Assembly: GCA_944330115.1 (NCBI GenBank)
Contig: CALVIN010000003.1
Span: forward strand, 1-64,000
Direction: 5' to 3'
Source: an uncultured Clostridia bacterium
GTDB lineage: Bacteria; Bacillota; Clostridia; Christensenellales; Borkfalkiaceae
DNA length: 64,000 nt
A model generated the notes under the pieces. The model saw nothing but the letters and a program-made list of their open reading frames with translations, was not told the DNA's origin and searched no databases. The position numbers were made by a program, and so were the translations under genes. How positions within the stretch are numbered: the stretch's first letter is position 1; the number at the start of each line of letters is the position of its first letter. Positions 17,111 to 26,052 of the stretch are shown here, one piece after another.

Positions 17111-18340
17111 TCACACTCTGTGGGCGAGTTTTTGCTTGCGCACTTCCTTGGGGAATGCCAGAAGCCGGGGCTCATGCTCAAGCAAAGCAAAATCAACCTC
17201 GGAAAGGGGCGTCTTTTGCCTGATGAGCGAGGTGTATATGCCCGCGCGCAAAAAGTCGTTTATGAGTATAAATCCCACGAGGTAGCCGTCCTTTACAAAC
17301 AGCTTTTTATACACATTGCCGTGTATATCGGCTATCACCTCCCCTTCGTACACGCCCGCCGTGAGGACGTGCGTATCGAAGAAGCCTATGGCGTTCATGG
17401 GTATGGCGTCGGTGTGCGACGCTATGCCGCCCGCCATGTTTACGCCCGCTATACTGCCCTGGAAGTATGCGTTGGGCAGCAGTGCGAGTATGCGGTTTGC
17501 GCCTATGGAACTATCAAACCCCTCGGCGCAGTCGCCCGCGGCGTACACATCGGCAAGACTGGTGCGCATGCCCTTATCCACCACTATGCCGCGGTTTACC
17601 TCGCCGCCCGCGTCCTTGACAAGGTCGGTGTTGGGGCGCACGCCCACGGCCACCACGAGTATATCGAAATCTATCTCTTTGCCGCTCTTAAGATATGCGC
17701 GGTTGCCCTCAAATCTGGCTGCGCTGTCCGAAAGGTAGAACTTCACGCCGCGCTCTTCCAGCCCGCGCTGCACTATGGCCGCGCCCTCGGCGTCGAGTAT
17801 GGAGGGCAGGATCCTGTCGGCCATGTCCACCACCGACACGCTCTTTACGCGCTGAAGTATGCCCTCTACGCACTTCAAGCCGATGAGGCCCGCGCCGATT
17901 ACCAGCACACTCTTTTCGGGGGAGAGGGCGCCCTCGAGGGCGAGCATGTCGTCCATAGTCATGAACGAGAATTTGCTCTCCACCTTATCCAGCCCCTCCA
18001 TGGGCGGCACGAACGGGCGGGAGCCCGTGGCGACGAGCAGTTTATCGTACTTCAGTTTTTTGCCGTCGTCTAAAAATACCGTCTTTGAGGGAGCGTCTAT
18101 CTTTGTTGCGCGCCTGCCGTACAGCACCGAAACGTTGTTCTTGCCGTAGAAATCGGCGGGGCGGTAGTTCATATTTTCAAGCTTCACGCGCCCTAACAGA
18201 TAATAGGAGATGAGCGGCCTGCCGTACACCTGATAATTTTCGGCGGAGACGACGGTTATATCGCCCTCGCCGTCGACAGAGCGTATGCCCTCGATGCAGG
18301 CAGCGGCGGCTATTGAATTGCCGATGATCACATATTTCAT
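17111..18340 (-). CDS. NAD(P)/FAD-dependent oxidoreductase, GOGAT-associated
   Basis: The 409-residue flavoprotein belongs to the NADH oxidase/nitrite reductase-like pyridine nucleotide-disulfide family. FAD motif VIIGNSIAAAACIEGIR is at the N-terminus, NAD motif VLVIGAGLIGLKCVEG near residue 145, and the second FAD motif ADVYAAGDCAEG near 275. No CxxxxC redox disulfide is seen. Its place between a ferredoxin and the GOGAT domains suggests it passes electrons from NAD(P)H through the ferredoxin to the FMN synthase subunit, but the partner is an inference. It lies about 60 bases after the ferredoxin gene. Confidence 0.85.
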   Translation of the reverse strand: MKYVIIGNSIAAAACIEGIRSVDGEGDITVVSAENYQVYGRPLISYYLLGRVKLENMNYRPADFYGKNNVSVLYGRRATKIDAPSKTVFLDDGKKLKYDKLLVATGSRPFVPPMEGLDKVESKFSFMTMDDMLALEGALSPEKSVLVIGAGLIGLKCVEGILQRVKSVSVVDMADRILPSILDAEGAAIVQRGLEERGVKFYLSDSAARFEGNRAYLKSGKEIDFDILVVAVGVRPNTDLVKDAGGEVNRGIVVDKGMRTSLADVYAAGDCAEGFDSSIGANRILALLPNAYFQGSIAGVNMAGGIASHTDAIPMNAIGFFDTHVLTAGVYEGEVIADIHGNVYKKLFVKDGYLVGFILINDFLRAGIYTSLIRQKTPLSEVDFALLEHEPRLLAFPKEVRKQKLAHRV

Positions 18341-18401
18341 GGTAGTATATCCCGTATATTTGTATGCGAACGGCAGCCATGCCGCCCGCGGCTTACAGAA
18401 T

Positions 18402-18848
18402 TCAGTCCCTCTCCTCGAACACTATTGCGTTGTTGGGGCAGTTTTTAACGCAGTTTGGCTCGCCCATGATATTATCGGTGCACAGCGCGCACTTTTGGGC
18501 GGCCTTGCCGTCTGGAGCGGGCATTATAGCGCCGAAGGGGCACACGAGCACGCAGGTGTAGCAGCCCACGCACTTATCCTTGTTGATGCGCACGACGCCG
18601 TATTCGTCCTTTGAAAGGGCGCCGGCTATGCAGCTTTTAACGCATATGGCGTTTGTGCAGTGGCGGCAGTTTACGGCAAAGTGTATCTGACTGCCGTCGT
18701 CGCCCTCCACCTTTATGCGGGGAATAAACTCGTTCGTCCTTCCCTTGAGCTTGAACATGGCGTCGAGCCCGGAATTTGCATACATGCACTCATATTCGCA
18801 GAGATGACAGCCGAGGCACCACTCCTCGTTTACATATATTCTTTTCAT
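18402..18848 (-). CDS. Poly-[4Fe-4S] ferredoxin (CooF/HycB-like), GOGAT-associated
   Basis: The 148-residue iron-sulfur protein has 16 cysteines in four groups: CLGCHLCEYEC at the start, CRHCTNAICVKSC, CVGCYTCVLVC and CALCTDNIMGEPNCVKNC. These can hold four [4Fe-4S] clusters. Such subunits shuttle electrons between a flavoprotein and a catalytic subunit. The ATG at 18848 is chosen because GAGG lies about 9 bases upstream; an alternative start seven codons earlier is weaker. With the downstream oxidoreductase it probably forms the reductase arm of the split glutamate synthase. Confidence 0.88.
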   Translation of the reverse strand: MKRIYVNEEWCLGCHLCEYECMYANSGLDAMFKLKGRTNEFIPRIKVEGDDGSQIHFAVNCRHCTNAICVKSCIAGALSKDEYGVVRINKDKCVGCYTCVLVCPFGAIMPAPDGKAAQKCALCTDNIMGEPNCVKNCPNNAIVFEERD

Positions 18849-19259
18849 CAAAAAACCTCGTTTACGCAAATTTCCGCGCCTGCACGCAGCCTGTTGTTTG
18901 GTTTAAAATTTATTGTATTGCCGCTTTTTTTTAACCCTTCTGTCGCGGCTATGCCGCGACATCTCCCCTGAAGGGGAGACGAGAGGGGGCACCACTCCCC
19001 CGCCCATAGCGGACTTGGAGAGGCGAGCAAGACAAGGCGTTTACCGCCTCCCCTGCCCATAGTGACTTCATAGATACGAGCAAGACGCGGCGCGCGAGGA
19101 AAAATATCCACCGCAACACGCCCATCAAAACTTCAGAGAAGCGAGCAGGTCGCGGAGCGGGCGGAAGCTGCGAAGAAGTTTACAAAGACGTAAATGACTG
19201 AGCAGACCCGTAACCGCGACAATGAGATGCGAAGCTTATATGAAGTTTAGCGGCTCTAA
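18849..19259. repeat. Gene-free spacer with a module B remnant and three 37-bp direct repeats
   Basis: No gene is supported in these 411 bases between purA and the ferredoxin gene. A partial CTCCCCTGAAGGGGAG palindrome lies at about 18963-18980. Three imperfect direct repeats of about 37 bases start at 19003, 19056 and 19121, each with CCCAT...ACTT..AGA..CGAGCA and a G/C-rich end. Their origin is unknown. Confidence 0.55.
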
Positions 19260-20540
19260 TCAGAACATTTTTATGCAAGCCTCACGCTCCGCCCCCACCG
19301 ACACATACCTTATGCGGCAGTCGCAGAGCTTTTCGATGAGGCGGATATAGTCGAGCGCCTCTTTGGGGAGATCTTCGGGCTTTTTGCAGTGAGAAATGTC
19401 GCAATTCCAGCCCTTTACCTTTTCAAATACCGGCTTGCAGTAGTCGAGCACGTCGGTGAAGGGAAACTCGTCGAGCACCTTGCCGTCGAGCTCGTAGTGG
19501 GTGCATATCTCTATCTCTTCATAGTCGTCCAACACGTCGAGCTTGGTGAGCGCTATTTCATCGGCGCCCTGGCAGCGTATGCCGTAGCGGGAGGCGACCA
19601 CGTCGAAGGGGCCCACCCTTCTGGGCCTGCCGGTGGCGGCGCCGTATTCGCCGCCGAGCTCGCGCAGTTTTTCGGCCTTTTCACCGAAATATTCGCAGGT
19701 GAAGGGGCCTGCGCCCACGCAGCTTGAATAGGCCTTCATTATTCCTATCGACTTATCGAGCTTTAAGTTGGGCACGCCGGCGCCTATGGGCGCGTATGCC
19801 GCTATCGTTGAGGAGCTCGAGGTGTAGGGCACTATGCCGTAGTCGATATCCCTGAGCGCGCCGAGCTGCGCCTCGAACATTATCTTTTTGCCCGCCTTGT
19901 GCGCCTCGTTGAGGTATACGCCCGTATCGGTGATATACTCCTTCAAGGGCTCGCCGTATGTAACGAAATAGTCTATCATGTCCTCCACCTTTACGGGGTC
20001 GTAGCCATAGGCGGTGACGGTGAGATTTTTCCATGCGACGATGTCGGGCAGGCGCTTGAACATGAGCTTGGTGTTTAAAAGTTCGCCCATGCGGAAGGCC
20101 TTTTTCATGTACTTATCGGCATATACGGGCGCGATGCCGCGGCGGGTAGAGCCGTAGGGCTTGCCCGTTGCCTTGGAGAGGCGGTCCTCCTCCATTACGT
20201 CCTGCAACACGTTGTAGGGCATGGTTATTACCGCCTTGTCGCTTATCTTTAAATTTTCGGGCGTGATTTTTATGCCTGCGTCGCGCAGACGGTCAATTTC
20301 GCCGCACAGGTGCTTTAAATCGATGACCATGCCGCAGCCGAGCACGTTTACCACGTCCTCGCGCAGGATGCCCGAGGGGAGAAGATTTAAAATAAACTTT
20401 CCCTTTTCGTTGATGACGGTGTGCCCGGCGTTGTTTCCGCCCTGATAGCGGCACACTATGTCGAAGTCGCGCGACAGAAGGTCGACCATTCTGCCCTTGC
20501 CTTCATCGCCCCAGTTGATACCACAGATACTTGTCAACAT
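19260..20540 (-). CDS. purA: Adenylosuccinate synthetase
   Basis: The 426-residue enzyme joins IMP and aspartate with GTP hydrolysis, the first committed step to AMP. The P-loop-like GINWGDEGKGRMVDLLS at the N-terminus, NNAGHTV, and the TGRPRRVGPFD loop with ATGRPRR for IMP binding are present. The usual GAQWGDEGKGK is slightly changed. It lies inside the split GOGAT cluster but is flanked by repeats on both sides, which suggests it has its own transcription or was brought in by rearrangement. Confidence 0.95.
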   Translation of the reverse strand: MLTSICGINWGDEGKGRMVDLLSRDFDIVCRYQGGNNAGHTVINEKGKFILNLLPSGILREDVVNVLGCGMVIDLKHLCGEIDRLRDAGIKITPENLKISDKAVITMPYNVLQDVMEEDRLSKATGKPYGSTRRGIAPVYADKYMKKAFRMGELLNTKLMFKRLPDIVAWKNLTVTAYGYDPVKVEDMIDYFVTYGEPLKEYITDTGVYLNEAHKAGKKIMFEAQLGALRDIDYGIVPYTSSSSTIAAYAPIGAGVPNLKLDKSIGIMKAYSSCVGAGPFTCEYFGEKAEKLRELGGEYGAATGRPRRVGPFDVVASRYGIRCQGADEIALTKLDVLDDYEEIEICTHYELDGKVLDEFPFTDVLDYCKPVFEKVKGWNCDISHCKKPEDLPKEALDYIRLIEKLCDCRIRYVSVGAEREACIKMF

Positions 20541-20635
20541 GATTAAGGTTTCCTTATAAATTTTATCTTTTACCCCGGCTCTCTAACGGGGCATTATTCC
20601 ATATGTTAAAGCGGCACTTCGCCGCAATTAAAATA

Positions 20636-20851
20636 TTTTTGCGAGTAAGGTTCCCCTGTGTAAAATTCCAAATAAATATCCTGCGCAAGCAGGGTTCCCC
20701 TGCGCCAGCGCGACCCAATTTGTCGCGCAAGCGAGCTCACCAAGGTGAATTTGCGCGACTATACGCTCCGTGGGCCCTTAAGGTCGCGCGAAGAGGGGCA
20801 GCGCCCCTCAAAATCACGAAAAATATAACTCTCGGCCAGAGTTATATTTTT
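20636..20851 (-). repeat. Module A repeat
   Basis: This minus-oriented copy lies directly after the FMN synthase gene. Hairpin 1 (20819-20851) has a different 14-bp stem, AAAAATATAACTCT with AGAGTTATATTTTT, yet the same pentaloop (CGGCC on plus). Hairpin 2 is GAGGGGC-AGC-GCCCCTC (20793-20809). Hairpin 3 pairs TTTGCGCGAC (20750-20759) with GTCGCGCGAA (20783-20792) across 23 nt, including a G-T wobble. Hairpin 5 is GCAGGG/CCCTGC (20689-20703). Hairpin 1 with its T run is also a good terminator for the gene. Confidence 0.85.
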
Positions 20852-20862
20852 GTGAGCCCTTT

Positions 20863-22368
20863 TTACTCGCCTGCGTGTTTTATGCCGAGTATTCTCAGCT
20901 CCGTCTCATTGAGTCCCACGCCGCGCAGCATCAGCCTGTTGCCGCGGAGGGCCTCTATCGAGTTGATGCCCATGCCGCCCATCATCTCCTGTATTTCATG
21001 CGTCCATGCGTGCACGAGGTTTACCAGCCTCTGTTTGCCGATATCGGGATTGAGGCGCTTTACGAGGTCGGGGCGCTGGGTGGCTATGCCCCAGTTGCAC
21101 TTGCCCGCGTGGCAGCTGCGGCAGAGGTGACAGCCGAGGGCCATTACCGCCGCGGTGGCTATGTAGCAGGCGTCCGCGCCGAGCGCTATTGCCTTTACCA
21201 CGTCGGAACTCGAATGAATGGAGCCGCCCACCACTATCGAGACGCTGTCGCGTATGCCCTCCTGGCGGAGGCGCTCATCGACCTGCGCAAGGGCGAGCTC
21301 TATGGGGATGCCCACATTGTCGCGTATTCTTGTGGGAGCCGCGCCCGTGCCGCCGCGGTAGCCGTCTATAGCTATTATATCGGCGCCGCTTCTGGCAATG
21401 CCCGAGGCTATCGCCGCAACGTTGTGCACGGCGGCAACCTTTACTATTACGGGCTTGGTGTATGCGGTAGCCTCCTTTAAGCTGTATATCAGCTGGCGGA
21501 GGTCCTCTATCGAATAGATGTCGTGATGGGGCGCGGGAGAGATTGCATCGACGCCCTTGGGTATCATGCGCGTCTTTGAAACGTCGTCGGATATCTTCAT
21601 TCCGGGCAGATGCCCGCCTATGCCGGGCTTTGCGCCCTGGCCCATCTTTATCTCTATCGCGGCGGCCGTCATAAGATACTGCTCGTGCACGCCGAACCTG
21701 CCCGAGGCCACCTGCACTATGGTATTTTTGCCGTATTTATAAAAATCGGTGTGCAGGCCGCCCTCGCCGGTGTTGTAGTAAATGCCCAGCTCCTCGGCGG
21801 CGCGGGCGAGAGACTCGTGCGCGTTGTAGGAGATGGAGCCGTAGCTCATCGCCGAGAACATTATGGGCGTGGTGAGCTTGAGCTGCGGGGGAAGGGTGTC
21901 CTTCAGCCTGCCGCGGGCGTCCCTCTTTATCTCCACGTCCTTTTTGCCGAGATACACGGTGGTCTCCATGGGCTCGCGCAGGGGGTCGATGGGAGGGTTG
22001 GTGACCTGAGAGGCGTTGACCAAAATTTTATTGAAATATATGGGATTTTCGGTGGGGTTGCCCATGGAGGAGAGAAGAACGCCTCCCGTGGCAGCCTGCC
22101 TGTAAATCTCGTTCATGGCGCGCTGCGGCCAGTTGTAGTTGAGTTTGTAGGTATCGTCGCTCTTTACAATCTTTAAAGCATGCGTGGGGCAGAGGGCGAC
22201 GCAGCGGTGGCAGTTTACGCACTTGGTGCTGTCGGCGATCATCTTGCCGAGGTCTTTATCGTATTTATGAACTTCGTTGGCGCACTGCCTTTCGCATACC
22301 CTGCAGCCTATGCACAGCTCGGTGTTGCGCACCACCTCGTATTCCGGGGGAATAAACATGTCGATCAT
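20863..22368 (-). CDS. Glutamate synthase FMN-domain protein with N-terminal ferredoxin domain
   Basis: The 501-residue protein begins with two [4Fe-4S] motifs, CIGCRVCERQC (from residue 18) and CVNCHRCVALC, followed by the GltB central FMN/2-oxoglutarate domain. Visible motifs are FSAMSYGSIS, NTGEGGLH, GQGAKPGIGGHLPG, ISPAPHHDIYSIEDL, AIDGYRGGTGAAPT and a [3Fe-4S]-type cysteine set in GCHLCRSCHAGKC. It forms glutamate from 2-oxoglutarate and ammonia delivered by the glutaminase subunit. The ATG at 22368 has AAGGAG 7 bases upstream and overlaps the previous stop as ATGA, so the two are translationally coupled. Confidence 0.92.
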   Translation of the reverse strand: MIDMFIPPEYEVVRNTELCIGCRVCERQCANEVHKYDKDLGKMIADSTKCVNCHRCVALCPTHALKIVKSDDTYKLNYNWPQRAMNEIYRQAATGGVLLSSMGNPTENPIYFNKILVNASQVTNPPIDPLREPMETTVYLGKKDVEIKRDARGRLKDTLPPQLKLTTPIMFSAMSYGSISYNAHESLARAAEELGIYYNTGEGGLHTDFYKYGKNTIVQVASGRFGVHEQYLMTAAAIEIKMGQGAKPGIGGHLPGMKISDDVSKTRMIPKGVDAISPAPHHDIYSIEDLRQLIYSLKEATAYTKPVIVKVAAVHNVAAIASGIARSGADIIAIDGYRGGTGAAPTRIRDNVGIPIELALAQVDERLRQEGIRDSVSIVVGGSIHSSSDVVKAIALGADACYIATAAVMALGCHLCRSCHAGKCNWGIATQRPDLVKRLNPDIGKQRLVNLVHAWTHEIQEMMGGMGINSIEALRGNRLMLRGVGLNETELRILGIKHAGE

Positions 22369-23486
22369 CTTACAACTCCTTCGCGCAGGGTATAAATGAC
22401 GGGCTGGCCGCCGGCGGGCGCAAAAATACTGTCGAGCTCGGGCTCGATCACCCTTATGCCGCACTCCTCCGAGGATACGAAGGCAAAGTCGCCCTTTTCG
22501 GCGCATACCATAGAGCGCAGTTTGAGCCTGTCGTTGAGGGCCATGAGGCCGCCGTCAAAGCCGAATATTATGGAGAACGGCCCGTTTATGAGCAGCGAGG
22601 GGAATGCCTTGCGCAAAAATACCTCCTGCCTGCGCTCCTCTTCGCTCTTATCCTCGATAGTCGACCAGAAGGAGGCCGAGATGACCTTTGCCACCTCTTC
22701 AAGAGTCAAGTGCTTTACCCTGAGGAGAAAATCTATTACATATGTTATAACTTCGGTATCGGTCTGCAGGTTGCACTTGTAGCCGAACATCTCTATGTAG
22801 CGGCGGTTGGCGTCGTACGACGAGATCTCGCCGTTGTGCACTACCGAATAGGAGAGCAGCCCGAAGGGGTGCGCGCCGCCCCACCAGCCGGGGGTGTTTG
22901 TGGGATAGCGGCCGTGGCTCGTCCACATATATCCCTCGTACTCCTCGTCCAGAAGGTAGAACCTGCCGATATCTTCGGGGAAGCCCACGCCCTTGAATAT
23001 GCCCATATTTTTGCCGCTGGAGAACACGAATGCTCCCTTTATATCGGAATTTATGCGGTTTACGCACTTTACCACATACTGCTCCTCGTCCAGAAGCGAG
23101 TTGGCAAGGCGCTTGGAGAGCGGGTATAAAAAGTAACGGAATATGAGCGGCTCGCCCGTGATGCCCTTAGTCTTTCTCGTCTTCATCTCGGAGGAATACA
23201 CCACCTCGAAGTGGGCGGCGAGATAGTCCTCGGTCTCCTTGCGGGCGGTGCGGCTGTCGAAAAACAGGTGGAAGGCATAGTAGTCCTTATAGTCGGGATA
23301 TATGCCGTAGCCCGCAAAACCGCCGCCCAGGCCGTTGGAACGGTCGTGCATGGTGGCGATAGAGCGTATTATCTTTTCGCCCGTCATGGGCCTGCCGCTT
23401 CTGTCAATTATGGCGCTTACGGCGCAGCCCGATGGTATTCTTACTTCGCCCTCTACAGGTCGGAACTCATTTTTCGACGTAAACAT
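22365..23486 (-). CDS. Glutamate synthase class II glutamine amidotransferase subunit
   Basis: The 373-residue protein is the stand-alone GltB N-terminal domain. The likely Ntn-type nucleophile is Cys21 in IPSGCAVSAIIDRSG, which would need removal of a short propeptide. SHGRYPTNTPGWWGGAHPF and VHNGEISSYDANRRY are the glutamine-binding blocks, with LQTDTEVITY after. It releases ammonia from glutamine for the coupled FMN subunit. The ATG at 23486 is chosen because GGAG lies 8 bases upstream and the family begins here. It is the first gene of its transcription unit and has a near-consensus promoter. Confidence 0.92.
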   Translation of the reverse strand: MFTSKNEFRPVEGEVRIPSGCAVSAIIDRSGRPMTGEKIIRSIATMHDRSNGLGGGFAGYGIYPDYKDYYAFHLFFDSRTARKETEDYLAAHFEVVYSSEMKTRKTKGITGEPLIFRYFLYPLSKRLANSLLDEEQYVVKCVNRINSDIKGAFVFSSGKNMGIFKGVGFPEDIGRFYLLDEEYEGYMWTSHGRYPTNTPGWWGGAHPFGLLSYSVVHNGEISSYDANRRYIEMFGYKCNLQTDTEVITYVIDFLLRVKHLTLEEVAKVISASFWSTIEDKSEEERRQEVFLRKAFPSLLINGPFSIIFGFDGGLMALNDRLKLRSMVCAEKGDFAFVSSEECGIRVIEPELDSIFAPAGGQPVIYTLREGVVR

Positions 23487-23659
23487 ATCTGCTCCGATGC
23501 GGGAACGCCCGCAAAATACAAAAATAATATATGCTCGCCGCCGCGTAAAAAAATTTTGACAAAGGCAAAAGTTGCGGCCGGAAATTGCGGCCATTTATGC
23601 ACACCTTACGCAGCGCGGCGCTAAATGCGGGGAGCGCCCCGCCTTTACAGTCCTTTGTT

Positions 23660-23688
23660 ATTATATAAAAAACGACACTTCAAGTCAA
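23660..23688 (-). promoter_or_regulatory. Promoter of the glutamate synthase genes
   Basis: On the minus strand TTGACT (23683-23688) and TATAAT (23660-23665) have a 17-bp spacer. A leader of about 165 bases follows, with a GCGGGG-CGCT-CCCCGC hairpin and GCGGGCGTTCCCGC close to the SD. Known nitrogen-control sites were not recognised. Confidence 0.8.
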
Positions 23689-23699
23689 GCGTAAATGTT

Positions 23700-24110
23700 T
23701 GCTAACGGCAATTTAGCAGGCTGAAGAGCGTTCGATAAATTTAATACAAAATATAAGCAGAAATTATAAATACACCCGAAAAGCGAGTGTAAAAGGCAGA
23801 GCGTGCCGCCCTCTATACGCGGTGAGAAGCCGCAGGCGATATGCAGCGGGCGAGGATAATTAAGAGCCGCCGTTGGCGGCAGTACGGCGGCATGAAACAT
23901 ATAAAAGCCGCCGAACTCATATGAGAGCCGCGGCCGGCGATAATATGGCGGAATTAAACATATAAGGGCCGCGGCGCGCAGAAAAATTCTGCGCGCCGCG
24001 GCCCGTCAAGCGGAAAATATTATTTAAAAATAATTTAAAATTTATTTTTTAATTTTTAATTTAATTTATTTTAATTTAAATTTAATTTTATTTTTTCCAT
24101 TGGCGGATGC
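23700..24110. repeat. Gene-free spacer with an 18-bp hairpin and duplicated motif
   Basis: No gene is supported here. The motif GGCGG-AT-AAACATATAA-GCCGC occurs twice (about 23893-23915 and 23946-23974). A perfect 18-bp stem (23966-23983 with 23987-24004, loop AAA, arm starting GGGCCGCGGCGCGC) is one of the strongest hairpins in the window and may end transcription from the ClC gene. An A/T-only tract follows (24018-24100). Confidence 0.6.
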
Positions 24111-24115
24111 GCCGT

Positions 24116-24235
24116 ATGAAACCCCTCCGTCTTTGCCTTGCGCTGCTTCGGCAAATCCACCTCCCATCAGAGGGGAGGTATAAAAGGGTGAGGAGCGTGC
24201 CACTTACTCGTCACACAAAGGGGGAGGTACCAATG
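24116..24235 (-). repeat. Module B repeat
   Basis: The copy reads AAACCCCTCCGTC, a TTTGCC...GGCAAA hairpin, a CCTCCCATCAGAGGGGAGG palindrome, then GGGGGAGGTACC. It lies right after the ClC channel stop codon. Confidence 0.75.
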
Positions 24236-24242
24236 CGGTAAA

Positions 24243-25847
24243 CTACTCCCGCTTTGCGCGCACTATTTCGCCGAGGCAGGCCTTTACATCCTCGTCGGAG
24301 ACGGCCGTGCACTCGAAGGTTATTTTATCGCCTGCGTGCAGCACCGTCTTGCCGTCGGGCACGAAGCGCGAATTTTCGGCACTCACCTCGGTGACCATGC
24401 CGCCCGCGGGCCACAATACCGAGCGTATGCTGCGCCCCTCGGCATAGGAGCCCTCCTCCACCTCCATGCTCACCCTGCGCTTTGCCGCGCCCTGCGCGAT
24501 GTGCTGGTCGTGCACGATGAGTTCGAGGCACTTTTCAAACACCGGTTGGGTGCGGAAGAGCTCGCCCACAATATAGCCTATGCCCACGCCGAGCAGGGCG
24601 GGCAGCAGGCTTTGGAAGCTGCCGGTGAATTCAAATATCATTATGAGCGCCGTAATGGGTGCGCGCACCACGGTGGAGAAATATGCCGCCATGGTGATTA
24701 TTATTATGTAGTCTGCCATGGCCGCGTCCATTCCCGCGCCCGTAAAGCCGCAGCACAGCAGCGCGCCCAATCCCGCGCCCGTGGCGAGCACGGGGACGAA
24801 CACGCCGTAAGGAAGTCCGCAGCCGACTGCAAGTATGGTGGAGATAAAGCGGAAAATCACCACGACGAGCAGCGTTACGGCGACGGACGCGCCGAATATC
24901 GTTTGAAAATCACCATTGTACAGCGAGCCAAGCGACTGAATGAACTCGTGTCCGCCGCCCATGGCGTACCTTGTGATGAGGCCGAACGCACCCGCGACCA
25001 TAAAGGGAATTATGTATTTGCCCGCCCCCTTTAAAAAGGTGACCTTTGCAAAGCCCCTGCGGCAGAGCAGCATGAGGTGATAGAAAAGTATGCCCAAAAG
25101 GGCGGCGCACAGCGCGGCCGCCGCCGTATATAAGTAGCCCATGGGGTCCATGGGCGCAAATTCAAAGGTGGTGAAGGTGAAGCCCACCGAAAAGCCCATT
25201 GCGGCGCGCATTAAGTTGCGCACGGTGACGGCGACGAGCACGCTAACCGCCGAGCAGGTGAACACCTGCGCCGAAAAGGAGCGGAAGGCCTCCTCCATGG
25301 CGAAGATAAGGCCGGTGACGGGCGCGTTGAATGCCGTGGCAAGTCCCGCCGAGGCGCCCGCGGCTATCTGTAATCTTCGCACCATGAGGGGGCGGCGCAG
25401 CGTTGTGCCCACGGCGTCGCCCGCGCAGCCGCCTATCTCGAGCGAGGGGCCCTCGCTGCCGGCGGGCAGGCCCATGAACACGCACGCCACCGACGCGGCG
25501 AGCATGGAACACATCACCACATACCACTTGAAGTGCAGCATGCCGCGCGCGGCGCCCTCTATCTGCGGCACGCCGCTTCCGCGTATCATGGGAATGAGGC
25601 GCGTGGCGGTGCCTATTACTATCGCCCCCGCGGCCAAACCTATAAACAGCAATGGAATAAATGCGGGGTTTTGCACAATTAAAGAGTATAACTCTGTGGA
25701 GAGCTCCTCGCCGATGCCCGTGACTATATTATACAGCGTTACCACCGCGCCCGAAAACAAGCCGGTGAGTATGCCGAGGACGACGAGGTTAAGGCCGTAT
25801 TCCCCCACCGCCTTCAATCGGTTTTTTATGCTCTTTTTGCCGCTCAT
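24243..25847 (-). CDS. ClC-family chloride channel/antiporter with C-terminal RCK_C (TrkA-C) domain
   Basis: The 534-residue membrane protein has about ten to eleven hydrophobic helices and the ClC signature GSGVPQIEGAA, then AGSEGPSLEIGG with the gating glutamate, and GVFVPVLATGAGLG. The last 80 residues form a TrkA-C-like ligand domain (MVTEVSAENSRFVPDG...LHAGDKITFEC) in place of CBS pairs. Such ClCs are usually Cl-/H+ antiporters; the ligand is unknown. The ATG at 25847 follows GGGAGAGG. It has its own promoter and sits between the GOGAT and ammonium-channel genes without an obvious functional link. Confidence 0.92.
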   Translation of the reverse strand: MSGKKSIKNRLKAVGEYGLNLVVLGILTGLFSGAVVTLYNIVTGIGEELSTELYSLIVQNPAFIPLLFIGLAAGAIVIGTATRLIPMIRGSGVPQIEGAARGMLHFKWYVVMCSMLAASVACVFMGLPAGSEGPSLEIGGCAGDAVGTTLRRPLMVRRLQIAAGASAGLATAFNAPVTGLIFAMEEAFRSFSAQVFTCSAVSVLVAVTVRNLMRAAMGFSVGFTFTTFEFAPMDPMGYLYTAAAALCAALLGILFYHLMLLCRRGFAKVTFLKGAGKYIIPFMVAGAFGLITRYAMGGGHEFIQSLGSLYNGDFQTIFGASVAVTLLVVVIFRFISTILAVGCGLPYGVFVPVLATGAGLGALLCCGFTGAGMDAAMADYIIIITMAAYFSTVVRAPITALIMIFEFTGSFQSLLPALLGVGIGYIVGELFRTQPVFEKCLELIVHDQHIAQGAAKRRVSMEVEEGSYAEGRSIRSVLWPAGGMVTEVSAENSRFVPDGKTVLHAGDKITFECTAVSDEDVKACLGEIVRAKRE

Positions 25848-25933
25848 ATCCCTCTCCCGCAAATGCGCGCGCAAAGGCGCAAAAATTTATTTTGATATCA
25901 AATAAAAATGCGCATTTTTTTGTTTACGCGCAC

Positions 25934-25963
25934 ATTATAGCATGCCTTGCGCGGCGTTGTCAA
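25934..25963 (-). promoter_or_regulatory. Promoter of the ClC gene
   Basis: On the minus strand TTGACA (25958-25963) and TATAAT (25934-25939) are 18 bases apart, with an extended -10 (TGC before TATAAT). Confidence 0.8.
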
Positions 25964-25986
25964 AAATATGCCGCAAAAATACAGAA

Positions 25987-26016
25987 GAGCCCGCAGGCAA
26001 AAATGCCTGCGGGCTC
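25987..26016 (-). terminator. Terminator of the Amt-P-II gene
   Basis: A perfect 13-bp stem GAGCCCGCAGGCA/TGCCTGCGGGCTC has a 4-base loop. It lies 36 bases after the stop codon of the ammonium-channel fusion. Confidence 0.85.
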
Positions 26017-26052
26017 CCCTTTTGTATCTATGAGAGAGCGGGGTGAGCAAAT

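Noticed and set aside
20603-21130. A 175-residue plus-strand frame entering the FMN synthase gene
   Set aside because: Its first part is the translated module A repeat and the rest is antisense to the GOGAT gene.
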